The position numbers were made by a program, and so were the translations under genes. Of a stretch of DNA of 64,000 nucleotides, positions 41,961 to 53,545 are shown one piece after another; position 1 is the first letter of the stretch; every line of letters starts with the position of its first letter. This DNA is from Bugula neritina. Taxonomy: Eukaryota; Bryozoa; Gymnolaemata; Cheilostomatida; Bugulidae. The stretch is from assembly GCA_964035545.1 (NCBI GenBank), contig OZ037770.1, positions 5,933,662 to 5,997,661 of the forward strand, in the 5' to 3' direction. The notes under the pieces are model-generated. The model ran no database searches. It saw only the letters and a program-made list of their open reading frames with translations, and was not told the origin of the DNA.

Positions 41961-43832
41961 ACAAACTCAATATCAGCAAATTATTAAGATTGCAACTACT
42001 AGTTACTACAACTAACTTAAACTAGCAGTTACTCTTACTCTTTGTAACTGTAAGTTTTAAAAGTTAGTTAATAGGAGTTAGTTAATGTTTGTAACGCCTG
42101 AACCAATACAGTAGCCATTGTGGTTGTAGTTGTGCCATTACTGGTATTCAATTTAATATTATTATTACTATCACTATCAGACTCAGTGTAATATATCTTG
42201 TCATAAAGGTCAGCTTCAACTAATAGATTAAGAATAAGAGTATTTCTATCGGAATTTAAGAAAAAATTCAGCAATTGAAATCATAATGATGGTCAAAATT
42301 TAATTCTCTCTGTTAGAGTAAGTCTTATAATTGTATTAGTTATAGTAGTACTTGTAATAATAAAGTGTTACATTCAGTGCTGTGATTTGTAACCATATAC
42401 TAATATAGTTATAGTTGTGGTTTTACATGTATTTAAACCTATTACAAACTAGTTCAAACCTGTACTCAGAGTGCTACCGGTCTTATGAGTTGATAACATT
42501 GACCTATCCAACTTTGAGTTTATCTATTTTTACTATAAACTTAGTAATAGTGATGTCAATGGTCATTGGGTTAGACTCAGTATGTGTATACTCAGAGTTT
42601 TTTTATTAAAACCTATAAACTCTTTATATTGTTTGTTTTTATAATATTTTTTTATATGTATTAATTAGTAGTTATTACTAGTCATAGTCATAGCTGCTTG
42701 TTCAGTCTTATTATTAATCAGCCTATTACAGTAAAGTTATTTATGTTTTTAATTATAATTTGTTTTTTGCTAGCTAACTTTATACTTTCCATTGGTCTTA
42801 TATAGTTACGTAGTAAAATTTTAAGTCAATCATCAATTTCAATGTATCGGTTGTACTACTACTTATATGGTTAAACTCTATCACAAACATTAAAATCAAG
42901 TGTGTGTTCATTTATAACACTACTGCTAGTAGTCGTACTGTGTGATGGTAGTACTAACATGATAGACTATGTAAACTGTAGCCAATCAAGAATCGGATTA
43001 GCCATCAGAATGAGTTGGTTAGAAAATTATTTTTTCAATCAGTTTTTTCAAGTTAAATTTTAATGATGTATTGAATAATTTCTTGTGAGTGCTTTAAAAA
43101 TAGTACCCTTGAAAATATTTGACAATTGTGTCACATATGTTGGAATAATATCGTAGTCATTGTAACGATGATCATTGTGATTATCAATGTGGACATTACT
43201 GCCAGAGGCCTATAAAATCATAGCAATAAAGATTACCATGTAATGAATATCATTATATATTAGTGTGCATGAGTTTGTGTGTATATATTTATATGCCCTC
43301 AGCTTTCTAATTGCATTAAAAAATTATTTAACTCTCACTACTGGTACCTCCATTAACACTGTACTGCTTTTACTGAAATTGTTTTGTAAGGATAATTATA
43401 AAATGCATGATGTGCCATAGTTTTCTGTTGCACGTTCTCATACCGAAGTTGCTGAAACCTAGTACAGTAATACTAGTTTTTGATATCAGAAAACATAAGC
43501 CGGAATTTACAGTAATTATTTTGTCCAATTATTCACTAATTATCACCAAAATATTCAGATTTTGTTGTATAGTGTTTTTCAACTTTTAAGTTTATGCTGA
43601 TCATTCTTTTGCTCTCCATTTATACTAAAAAGTGACAAAATATAGAATATGATGGTGCTTGCACTGCAGCATTAGAACATTTTTAAGTTTTTTTTTCTAG
43701 AACTGAAACTCAGATTTGTAAATCAAATCAAGAAAGTAGATTATTGAAGTGTTTTTGTCAATTCATCACCCAGTCGGTTTTATAATGAGGATTATATTTG
43801 CAGATGAAATACAAGTGAAAAAATGTTTTGAA

Positions 43833-46800
43833 ATGGCAGCGTCTAGCAAACAATATGGCCGCAGCAACTCTTCAATCATGGATTCTATATTCACCAAGCA
43901 GGTGTCTAGTGATCCCTTTCTCTTTGATTCCGGGGATTCAGATGGTGACAGTCATCCTAGTCTAAATACACCAAAAAAGAAGTGCAAAGTAAGCTTAGGT
44001 CAAAATGAGTTTCACAATCTGCTATAGGTTCTCTTTTATATTTTGCATCCTGTGTATTGAGATTCCACCTTTTTAAACATGCTGCCTAATCACCATCATT
44101 GTGATCCCTGTGACATGCAGCATGTAATGGAAAATCAATGTTTGCTGTTGCTCTCTTAGCATAGCTTTATTACAGAAGTGCAGTCTGTAGTGGATTGTAA
44201 TGCTTGTGTAATGTTATGTTGGAGAATATCAACTTTTGGTAATGTTTGGTGCTGTCTAGTTTTTTATATATTGCAGCAAATAAAGAAACTACATAGAAGC
44301 ACAAAGTCAAGAAAAGTATCTAGGAAGCAAGCCAACAATTTCAACAGCTGGCCAAAGCAAAGCGGTAACTGCATTCTTCATGTTAATTCCTGGATGAAAT
44401 TAGTACTTTTTTCCCACCAGCATTTCACTGCTGTTTTTATTCCTGAATCTGTTTGTGATTGAAGGTGAGGTGAGAGTGAATGGAGCCGATAGTGATACGG
44501 TTAGAGGGGCAGAGGAGGGCAAAGAGGTGCTCTCCAGGAAACATAACACCAGGGTATGTACCCTGGTTTACCTAAATAGAAATACTAATATATTTATGCC
44601 CGACATGCCATCTGCTGATGTTGACTCATCACCATAGAACTTCCCATATCTGGTAGTAAGCATACTGAGTTAGGTAAAGGTAATTGCTTGAGTTATCGCA
44701 AGTGAACAATTTTGACAAGTGGCTTATATAATACAATGCAACTTGGTAAAATTTTCAACTTGGCCAAATTGAATTTTTGACTAAAATTGTGAGGGTCTCT
44801 TAATTCCGCTCTTCGAGTGGATTGAATATAAACTTGTTAGAACTTTATATTCAGTATATTTTATTTGGCTAAAAAGTATGCTGTGTATATATGAACGGAG
44901 ATCGACACCTATGGCAGGTGAGTGGAGAGACTCCACTTTCTTGAGCTGATTGAATGCACTAGTTACTGTTTCTCTCAATGCATTCTATTTTTAAATCATG
45001 TGTAGTTGATAGGTTGTAATGTAAGATCTAAACCTATGACTGTGATATACATGTCATGTGCATCAGAATTAATATTTGCAGAGTCGTTGTGATTCCTCTA
45101 CTGACGGCAAGACGATGCAGATTACCTCGACAACTATTCACCATACTGGTGAGTTTTGGTAGTATTATAGCTTCTTTCCTAATTTATATACTCGTAAATT
45201 GTCTAGAATGCAAACATATAGCTAAAACAAAGTCATAATAAAAATGTCCCAGTTTCTTATGTTTCCGTCTCATTTCAACTGTAGTGTAGCCAGTTGTATA
45301 ATTCACATTATGTATTTTGAATATTAAATGCAACTCATAAGTATAAATTATGTGAGTCATAAATGTGAATAAGCCTTCACCACCCGCTGCTGATCTCGCA
45401 TGTTGGAGATTCCACGCATGACATAGCAGTCAAACATGACTGTTCATTGTATATCATACTCCGTATTTGCTCTCACTTTTTCTTATTTAAAAATTATTGT
45501 GTATGACTTGATGTGTCACCCTTTCCAGCTTGAAATATCATTCTATTCTATTTTGTTCTATTTCATTGTTTTACTGCAGTAGTTACTTTGTAAGTAGTTA
45601 CATCCTAGGCTAATGGTTTGTAAACATGTTTGTTGCTCTCTTTAGTCATAGAAGAGGGCAGTGACTACGAGAATGCTGCTCCTGTTATGTCCATCACCTC
45701 AGAGACTGTACACACCAGCTGCCTAACAGATGATACTGGGTATAACTCATATATAAACAATACTAGTAAACCACAGAACTCTTCTAATTTTTCTCAAAAG
45801 CCATCATTTCTTAACGGATCTCAGTCTGCAGTAAGGTATAGAAAGTCGAGCAATGCCTCTGTATCGTCTGCAGATAGCCAGGAATCTGCATTACAGTTGC
45901 ATAGACAGGAGAGTGATCGCCTCAAGCAGTTTCTGAGTGGCGGAGATGGTGGGGGAACTACAGCCAGCTCCACTCACTCCTCTGACAGTAACCTGTCTAC
46001 TCGTAGTCTTGCTCGTAAAAGAGTTCCAACTGAAAAATATCAGCAGTATTTAAACTCTAACAAAGTGAAAACTAACCCAAAAAATACTGAGACTAGTAAA
46101 CGTAAAAAGCAAATTCTTCCACAAAACACAAACAATTCTGCAAACCCTAATAAACGAGTCAAACTGGGCCAAGACGGTCCACGTGAAAGCGAGAGGTTGA
46201 AACAGTTTCTTAGTTCGGACACTAATGTGACGCCAGAAGTTGACAAATCTTCGCAGCACGTAAATCTTGATCTCATCCGAACTGAAAGTGATAGGTTGAA
46301 AAAGTTTCTGGAAAGTGGTAACACAGATAAATACAGAATATCGGACTCTGAGTCAGTCAAGAGTGAACACAGCCTGTCTTCTGTGACTAGCTTTGATCTG
46401 ACAGTTGTGAGCAGAAGCACTCTGGATTATCCTCATAATGTGAAGGAAGCAGAAGGCTGCTCAGCTGTGTCAGATAATTTAGACAGCTGCTCTACTACCT
46501 CATTGGAATTGACTATAGAGCGCCAAGAGAGTGATAGGTTACAACAGTTTCTCTCCAGCGGGACAGGTGAAACAACCAACTCCACTTCTGGCAGCGGGAA
46601 TAGAACACACGAGGCAACACGGTTGAATGGTGCAAACATTGACAAATCACGTAAGCCCGGTGCTTCCTCTAAAGTACGTTCTGTGGTGGATGAGTTTTCA
46701 TTCACAGCTGATAGCATTGAAGATTGTAGGAAAGATATAGCTTTAGATAAAGTCGTGACTGGTGAAGGAACTTCCAAAGACACTCACAAGGTCCATTCAT

Positions 46801-49800
46801 CATTTGACTCAAAACCAATTATAAATTTTGAAAAGATGGAAGGTAAAAAAGAAAAAATGGCACTAAAAACTTCCAAGAAACTTCTATCAAGTCCTGCAAA
46901 GGTAGAGTCTCTAGTGTGTTTATTATGTACACCTCTGCAGCTGTAACTGCTATTCCTTGTGGTATAATATAGTGCAGTTTCACACAAATTACTGTTACAT
47001 TCACTGTTCTATGACAGGTGACCAGCAAATACCGGTACAATCCGAGGGCTTGGTTAGCCGATCCCGTGGATGATGAAGAGCCTGGTGACAGTAGAGACGG
47101 TATTGCCAAGTCACGTTCCCAGCAACATGCTGACTCTAAAGCCCTACGACACCCTTTAGAACTGAAGAAAGTGGTAAAATATCCAGACCATCTCGGTGAC
47201 CGCATTTCAACTCAGCTCAAGGTTCCCCAGGCGCATAAAAAGGTGAGAGTGTTGTGGGAATATTCACAGTAGTACAATGAGGGGGCAGTCATGGTCTAGT
47301 GGGTAGAGCACTGACTTAGTATAGTAATCACAAGGTTGGTAGTTTGGTCCCAGGAACTCTCTATGATGATGTTAGAAAGTATAGAGCAGGTATAGAGAAA
47401 GTATATGCACTAGTACCTGCTGTCTTTAGCGTGGTTGCTCCTTGGTTAATAATATCCCTGCCATACGTGTTGTCCTGTTTAATGAAGTCTGCTCCTATTC
47501 GTATTTGCATTGTGCTCTTTAACTTACTGCTTATATTGGAAAATAATTGGGACTAGAAATATGTTTATAGCTGTATGCTCTCTGTCTAGTAATGTTGGTA
47601 TTGCAGCTGTCCACTGTATAGTAGCGGCATTGCAGCTGCACACTGTATAGTAGTAGTGATATTGTAACTGTACACTGTATAGTCATGTTGCTATTGTAGC
47701 TGTACACTGTATAGTAGTGTTAGTATTGTAGTTGTACACTGTATGATAGTGTTAATATTGTAGCTGTACACTGTGGTGAAGAATGTACGACAAGCTCATG
47801 AGTGCCAGGACCATGGGGAGACGCAGCAGATAGATGACGACCTGGAGTTCCTGGTGGACGGTTTAAAGCCTGTCGGTGCGACCAGCAGCAGATATCTCAG
47901 TGCAATCAGTTTAGCCAAGAAGTGCACGAATCCAACATTTAGGTACTGTACAGATGTGTGTTAGGGTTTGGATAGTATATCACTGTATATGTTATTTATG
48001 TCACGCTATGTTGTGCATTGTGTGTATTGCTGTGTCTTGTAGAATGTGCCTTAGATCTAACAGTGGCCTGTCACACATATTTACAAGTCTCTCTGATGCC
48101 CCGACTGAGCCGAGGCTGGCCCTGAGCACCACGGCTATCATGTTCATGCTGTGTCAGGATCGACTCAACATGGATCTGGACAGAGATAGTCTGCAGCTCA
48201 TGGTAGACTTACTCGAGTACGATGACGGCGCGCGCCTTCACAATCCTCAGGTCTGTTAATGTTCTGGGAGGGGGGGGGTTCCTCAGCCTTGGACCCATTT
48301 CTGTATAGGAGGCCATAGGCTAATCGTATATGTGGCTTGAGTGAAGCTGTTAGATGCTGTGTTACATCAGTGTAGTCGTTCTATATGTTCATGTATACTA
48401 CAGGCTGAGTAGTATTTACTGTAGTTATAATAGTGTATACTGTAGGCTGATGTAGTATTTACTGTAGTTAGGTTAGCGTATACTGCAAACAGTGTAGTTA
48501 TGTCAGTATTATACGCGTATTTCACAGGAGTTGTCTGACTACGAGAGATCTATTGACACTGTATATGAGCTCTACAAATCTTCCATTCCTGATGGCGAAG
48601 AGCTCGTTGACAGGTACCTTCGATTAGCTACTCTGCATGTAACGCTGAATCAACTTGTTCCAGCTAATTAAATATACTAATGAAGGCTCAAGATATCAAC
48701 ACATCAAAGTCTATTGTCATGATAAATTAATATGACTAATAATCTGGCCTCTGTAAAAATTCGTAACAGTTTCGGTACTCATTTCATTTATTTGTTGCCA
48801 CTTTTTCTTCCATTTAATCCCAAACTTACATGCTGTCGTATTCTAGTAATTACTAATTAGTAATAGATAATGTTCTATGAATAGATAATGTTCTATGAAT
48901 AGATGGTGTTCTAGGAATAGATGATGTTCTAGGAATAGATGGTGTTCTATGAATAGATAATGTTCTGTGAATAGATGATGTTCTATGAATAGATGATGAT
49001 CTATGAATGGGAATATTCTAGAAGTGATGTTAAATAGAAGATAGAGAATAAAGTAATATTACTTTCAGGAACGAGTTGTCACCTGGTTACCTGGCCATGG
49101 AGTGTCTGTTGGTTCTGACTTCCAGACGTTCTGGTGACTGGTTCAAGGAGGAGCTGAGGGAGGTTGGTGCCCTCCACCACATAGCCAGTAGTATAGTAGG
49201 TGAGTGTATGATACAGAGGGTTGGTGCCCTCCACCACATAGCCAGCAGTATTGTAGGTGAGTGTATGATACAGAGGGTTGGTGCCCTCCACCACATAGCC
49301 AGCAGTATAATAGGTGAGTGTATGATACAGAGGGTTGGTGCCCTCCACCACATAGCCAGCAGTATAGTAGGTGAGTGTATGATACAGAGGGTTGGTGCCC
49401 TCCACCACATAGCCAGCAGTATAGTAGGTGAGTGTATGATACAGAGGGTTGGTGCCCTCCACCACATAGCCAGCAGTATTGTAGGTGAGTGTATGATACA
49501 GAGGGTTGGTGCCCTCCACCACATAGCCAGCAGTATAATAGGTGAGTGTATGATACAGAGGGTTGGTGCCCTCCACCACATAGCCAGCAGTATAGTAGGT
49601 GAGTGTATGATACAGAGGGTTGGTGCCCTCCACCACATAGCCAGCAGTATAGTAGGTGAGTGTATGATACAGAGGGTTGGTGCCCTCCACCACATAGCCA
49701 GCAGTATTGTAGGTGAGTGTATGATACAGAGGGTCGGTGCCCTCCACCACATAGCCAGCAGTATAGTAAGTGAGTGTATGATACAGAGGGTTGGTGCCCT

Positions 49801-50278
49801 CCACCACATAGCCAGTAGTATAGTAGGTGAGTGTATGATACAGAGGGTTGGTGCCCTCCACCACATAGCCAGTAGTATAGTAGGTGAGTGTATGATACAG
49901 AGGGTTGGTGCCCTCCACCACATAGCCAGCAGTATAGTAGGTGAGTGTATGATACAGAGGGTTGGTGCCCTCTAGCACATAGCCAGTAGTATAGTAGGTG
50001 AGTGTATGATACAGAAGTGTTATATACATGCAGTGCTGCTAGCCAACACTGTTACATACATTACTATATAATATAGATAAGACAACCCAAGTGATGCTGG
50101 CAGACTATACCCTGAAGTTGTCTGCTCACCTTCTCACCATAATCAAAAAGATCTGTAGAGGACTGAGGGTGTTAGAGCATGTGACAGCTTGTAATACCGG
50201 CAATCAGCGGCAGGTGATTGAGCATCAAGGTAAGTCAAATATACAGTGGTGGCGGTAGTAGTAGTACTAGTAGTAGTA

Positions 50279-50311
<33 letters not shown>

Positions 50312-53300
50312 GTCGTACTAGTAGTAGTAGTGATAGTAGTAGTAGTGATAGTGGTGGTAGTAGCAGTGGTAGTGGTAGTGGTGGTAGTGGTAGTGGCAGT
50401 GGCAGTTGTTGTCTTTACTTCTCAGAGTGTAATGTTCTACATTGCAGGAGGTGAATTTGCCATCTCACTCTGCAGATTGCTCATGTTTGGAGTTGAAGCC
50501 ATTTCTATTCACTCGATAGATACGAGATCTTCTGCCACTTCCTCAGGGAATCTTATCTTCCAGCTGATGTTAGGTAACTCCTACATACTAGTCAACTTTC
50601 TGTTCAGGTGCTGACCTGTATGTAGTACAGTATATAGTACTGTATATAGTACTGTGTATGGTAGTACTGTGTGTGTTAGTACTGTATATGTTAGTACTGA
50701 TGATGTGTGACACTCTGACACTCTGTTTAAGGTGTCCTCAGGGTACTCGTCAATATCACGCATGACTCCAAGGACGGCTGCACTCTCATCAGCTCCTTCT
50801 CCGGGATTGTCAACCTTCTTCTCAGATGTGTCCTGCAGACCCCACAGTACGTCCTCGAAGAGCAAAGGTATGCACCATCTCAACTCTTACCAATCTGGTC
50901 TGATTTCAATAGCTTATGTTCTATGCATCAACGTGCTTTGGGTTAGGGTGCGGTTGGGAACTTCCTTAGAACATTTAATTGTGTATTTCTTATCCAGAAC
51001 TTATGCTTCTCTCCATTGCTGCACCTGCCCCAGTTACTATGCGCCAGGTTGTGGTGTAATCAACCTGATGAGTGCCAGTAACAACTAGTCACACTACACA
51101 ATACACTCAGCACTGCTTCTCGTACTCTTTACATGCTGCTGTTATACATTTATATCTCTGACATCCTACATACCTGCTGATATATGTTTATTTCTCTGAC
51201 ATACTGTCTATCTATCTGATATCTATTTACATGTCTGACATACTGTCTACCTACTGTTATATCTCTATTTCTCTGTCACAGGCTGGTTCTAGCATGTTCT
51301 GGTGATACAAATCTGTTTTGTTGATAACTATTTTTTCTAGAATAATCTTTGTATAAAGTTGTGTTTATACTTTTGCTGAAAACAGTACCGAGTTTCAGTT
51401 AATAGCGCTTGCCTGGATACCCCTTTATAGTCAAACTGCAAATCATTGAAATCATATTGATGCGGAAGCTTACTTTTTAAAAATAAAATCTGACTAACTA
51501 ATCGTTATTTGATGCCCTTTGAAAACGTTGTGAATTAGTAAAGTTAACAGCATAAAAGCGATAATTGAGAAGGTGTAGGTGATATAATTATTAATATATA
51601 AGTAAGTCATCTAATTGCCAAAGTCGTAATTAATAAATTAAATAACACTGTTAACAAGGAGTTATTACTCCTATTCTAAAATTGGCCGATGGAGTTATCA
51701 CGGCACAAAATTTTTTGCGAGTGGCTTTACAATGCAATGCATCTAGGGGAAATTTCAACTTGGCCAAATTGAATTTCTGACTGAAAATCGTGAAGGTATA
51801 AATGCAACTTGAGTTCAACACCTTTCATAACATTTGGAGTCGCGAGTTGTTTGGGGGAAAACTTTGATTAAGATGTTTTCACCATATAGGTTGACAAGTG
51901 AGTTTTCTATGGCGAAATTTTATGAGCCTATCATATCAGGCACGACACTCATCTCCAATGACTTGTGTACTTTAAAACACTCTCTGCTCTCACTCATAGT
52001 CAACTACAGTGCCAGTTACTCCCAGTGGTTTAATGTGCTTTGCTACTCTTGTCCATACACTGACTCTACACTCTCCTTCATACCGGCTATCACTGTGATG
52101 CTGAAGTGATTCATCCAATAATGAATCAACAAAGCAGCCATATTCAGTCGCGGCGTCAGGCGATTGGCATTATAATCAGTATCATACTGGCTAGCTGCCG
52201 GCAGCATTAGTCTACTCAGAGCTGACTCACAGTAACTGTCCAGAGACCAACTCTGTATGCTGTAGACTGTACGGATTTCCTTTTGTGTTGATAGGTTTGA
52301 CCTGCTGGTGCTCAGTATCGGTCTCTCCATCAACATGTGTGAGAACTCGTGTGAATGTCGCCAGATTCTCTTAGACAGCGAGACGACGACTTCCTATGAC
52401 TCTGTGTCCAAAAAGGAGACAATGACCTCTGTGGAGGCTCTGCTGGGTCTGTTTGATCAGAGGTGAGTAGCGGCTGATGGTGTATCTCTGTGTAACAGCT
52501 GTTTATAGTACTTTCTCCTGTTATTTGATTTACAATTTTCTATAATAACTCACGCAAGTTTATAGTCACTATCCCTGTGAGAAACCCCTGATAGAAAGGG
52601 TTTTTGTTAAAGCCGGCTAAGAACTTAATTAAATGAGGCACAGGAGCAATTATGACTGGATGCTCTTCCTAACATCACCTTTGCCGGGGTTCGAACCCAT
52701 GACTCCGTGCTTACTAGGCAAATGCTTTAATCCCTAGACCACGGCTGCTCAATACAATGTTCTGTAATATATTCCTATATTACAGTGGAGTCTATTATAA
52801 TATATTCTATTATATATTATCTTACTCTGCTATGTTATACTATGCTGATATGTTGTGTTTATATATGCTGATATATTACTATACGCTGACGCAGGTTGCT
52901 GACAGCAGAGAAGATAGAAGCAGAAACTGGTGACCTGAGAGAGTCTGACGTAGTGAGAGCTGTGAATGATGATCTGAGTGAGAGTATAACTGAGGTGCTG
53001 CATAAGGCAGGCAGACATATGGAGGATTCCATTGGTACGCTATATATAGTACTGTGTTATCATGTATATTATATACTATATAGTGCTCTATAGTACTGTA
53101 TAGCATTGCATATAATATACTATTTAGTACTGTATAGTACTGTGTATTATATGCTATATACTGTATATTATACCGTATATTATAATATACTCTATACTGT
53201 ATGGTACTTTAAATTATATAATATACGCTGTATATTACATACTGTATATTATATACTACACGCTGTCTATTATATACCGTATATTACATACTGCGTATTA

Positions 53301-53545
53301 CACATGTATTACTATATTCTGTTGCAGTTGCATCCTACATTGCCTTGCTCATAGGGGTCATCCTACAGCACAGCCCTGACTATATTGACCATGTCAAACA
53401 GTTTCTTAGAGGTAAAAGTTTCTCGCAGATCATTTCTGTTCTCCAGAAGTTTCTCAGTTTTATGAAGATGGCTGACGCTGCTTCGGGTAATACTGGCTCT
53501 AAGTCTATCGGGACTGTCCTGAGTTTCCTGCGCGAGTACACCTGA
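43833..53545 (+). CDS. WAPL: Cohesin release factor WAPL
   Basis: WAPL opens the cohesin ring with PDS5. Proposed exons: 43833-43988, 44277-44364, 44465-44553, 45082-45148, 45646-46901, 47018-47242, 47764-47942, 48043-48250, 48528-48613, 49069-49199, 50104-50229, 50448-50573, 50732-50867, 52295-52462, 52895-53034, 53328-53545. Phases chain fully, giving 1,132 aa (human 1,190). The N-terminus has [14 protein letters not shown], like the human DPFGFDSDDES. Exon 5 (418 codons) is Ser-rich and disordered with four copies of an ESDRLKQFL-type motif. From [10 protein letters not shown] on comes the conserved WAPL HEAT-repeat domain: [72 protein letters not shown]. The stop is at 53543. Tandem repeats overlap the exon 7 acceptor and the exon 10 donor, so longer exon 10 forms are possible. 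Exons 2-4 match nothing specific and rest on phase and splice signals. Confidence 0.94.
44690..44810. repeat. Dispersed MITE-like element, truncated copy
   Basis: About 120 bp similar to one end of the element at 51352-51812. The shared core is TTTCAACTTGGCCAAATTGA followed by ATTT(C/T)TGACT. It lies in WAPL intron 3 in the same orientation as that copy. Confidence 0.65.
45900..46562 (+). other. Four copies of an ESDRLKQFL motif in WAPL exon 5
   Basis: In-frame copies at about 45904-45945 ([14 protein letters not shown]), 46181-46222 ([12 protein letters not shown]), 46279-46320 ([14 protein letters not shown]) and 46519-46563 ([14 protein letters not shown]). Their DNA differs by codon choice and they are spaced unevenly, so this is not a recent tandem repeat. 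It looks like a short linear motif kept by selection. Confidence 0.85.
47282..47358 (+). repeat. tRNA-like sequence, probably a SINE head
   Basis: GGGGGCAGTCATGGTCTAGT and GGGTAGAGCACTGACTTAG resemble a tRNA 5' half with an A box (TGGTCTAGTGGG). A degenerate B box (GGTAGTTTGGTCCC) follows about 40 bases later. It lies in WAPL intron 6. It is too degenerate for a working tRNA, and the family differs from the SINE at 52.6 kb. Confidence 0.45.
47592..47775. repeat. 32 bp minisatellite that includes the WAPL exon 7 acceptor
   Basis: Six units, each with ATTGTAG (or ATTGCAG) before CTGTACACTGT. The AG positions are 47606, 47635, 47667 (mutated to AA), 47699, 47731 and 47763, so the period is 32 apart from the first. 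The last is the real acceptor before LYTVVKN. In the upstream units the sequence after the AG runs CTG TAC ACT GTA TAG, an in-frame stop. Confidence 0.88.
48855..49015. repeat. Short tandem repeat in WAPL intron 9
   Basis: About nine units of 17-19 bp with the core GTTCTATGAATAGATGAT, ending roughly 55 bp before exon 10. Confidence 0.85.
49163..50014. repeat. 57 bp minisatellite spanning the WAPL exon 10 donor
   Basis: Fourteen exact-length units at 49163-49960 plus a diverging fifteenth. Each unit contains the last 37 bases of exon 10 (starting GTTGGTGCCCTCCACCACAT) and the first 20 bases of the intron (GTGAGTGTATGATACAGAGG). All 14 units are open in the WAPL frame, coding for [19 protein letters not shown], and each carries a GTGAGT donor in the same phase. 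In unit 15 CTCCAC is replaced by CTCTAG, which gives an in-frame stop at 49973-49975. Confidence 0.95.
50243..50408. repeat. GTA/GTG trinucleotide array in WAPL intron 11
   Basis: About 165 bp of AGT/GGT triplets between exons 11 and 12, beginning only 14 bases past the exon 11 donor. The Ser/Gly-rich and Val-rich open frames are artefacts. Confidence 0.95.
50618..50705. repeat. TAGTACTGTATA-type repeat in WAPL intron 12
   Basis: Degenerate units of about 12-18 bp with TAGTACTGT as the common core. Confidence 0.8.
51352..51812. repeat. Dispersed MITE-like element, copy 2
   Basis: About 460 bp in WAPL intron 13, in inverted orientation relative to the copy at 30036-30485. Its ends are related as inverted repeats: GTTGTGTTTATACTTTTGCT at the left, against the reverse complement GTTGCATTTATACCTTCACG of the right end. 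No open frame, so it is non-autonomous. Confidence 0.78.
52553..52750 (-). mobile_element. tRNA-derived SINE
   Basis: The minus strand begins with a tRNA-like head: GCAGCCGTGGTCTAGGGATT (A box TGGTCTAGGG), then GGGTTCGAACCCC (B box) about 40 bases later. After it comes a tail with GGAAGAGCATCCAGTCATAA and a terminal CCCTTTCTATCAGGGGTTTC hairpin-like region. A truncated copy lies at 2488-2622. The tail resembles those of SINEs mobilised by RTE-type LINEs, from memory. It lies in WAPL intron 14. Confidence 0.88.
53035..53318. repeat. TATAC-rich low-complexity sequence in WAPL intron 15
   Basis: Irregular repeats of TATATTATATACT and TACTGTATA fill almost the whole intron between exons 15 and 16. 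Confidence 0.85.

Larger units (their letters stand above)
36847..43832. other. 7 kb gap between ERM and WAPL (divergent 5' flanks)
   Basis: ERM runs leftward and WAPL rightward, so both promoters and any 5' non-coding exons should lie here. Most of the stretch is AT-rich. Between 39,100 and 42,000 there are several patches of hexamer-periodic degenerate sequence and AT palindromes. I see no protein-coding exon. Confidence 0.5.

Noticed and set aside
49163-50014. A CRISPR-like array of regular repeats
   Set aside because: Units are directly adjacent with no unique spacers, and the sequence is part of a eukaryotic gene. No cas genes are present.
49079-50029. Minus-strand open frames of 278-316 codons over the 57 bp array
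   Set aside because: Antisense shadows of the WAPL exon 10 repeat. The + strand reading continues the conserved WAPL sequence.
52679-52750. A working tRNA gene
   Set aside because: It has A and B boxes, but the anticodon arm and acceptor stem do not pair properly and a long SINE tail follows.
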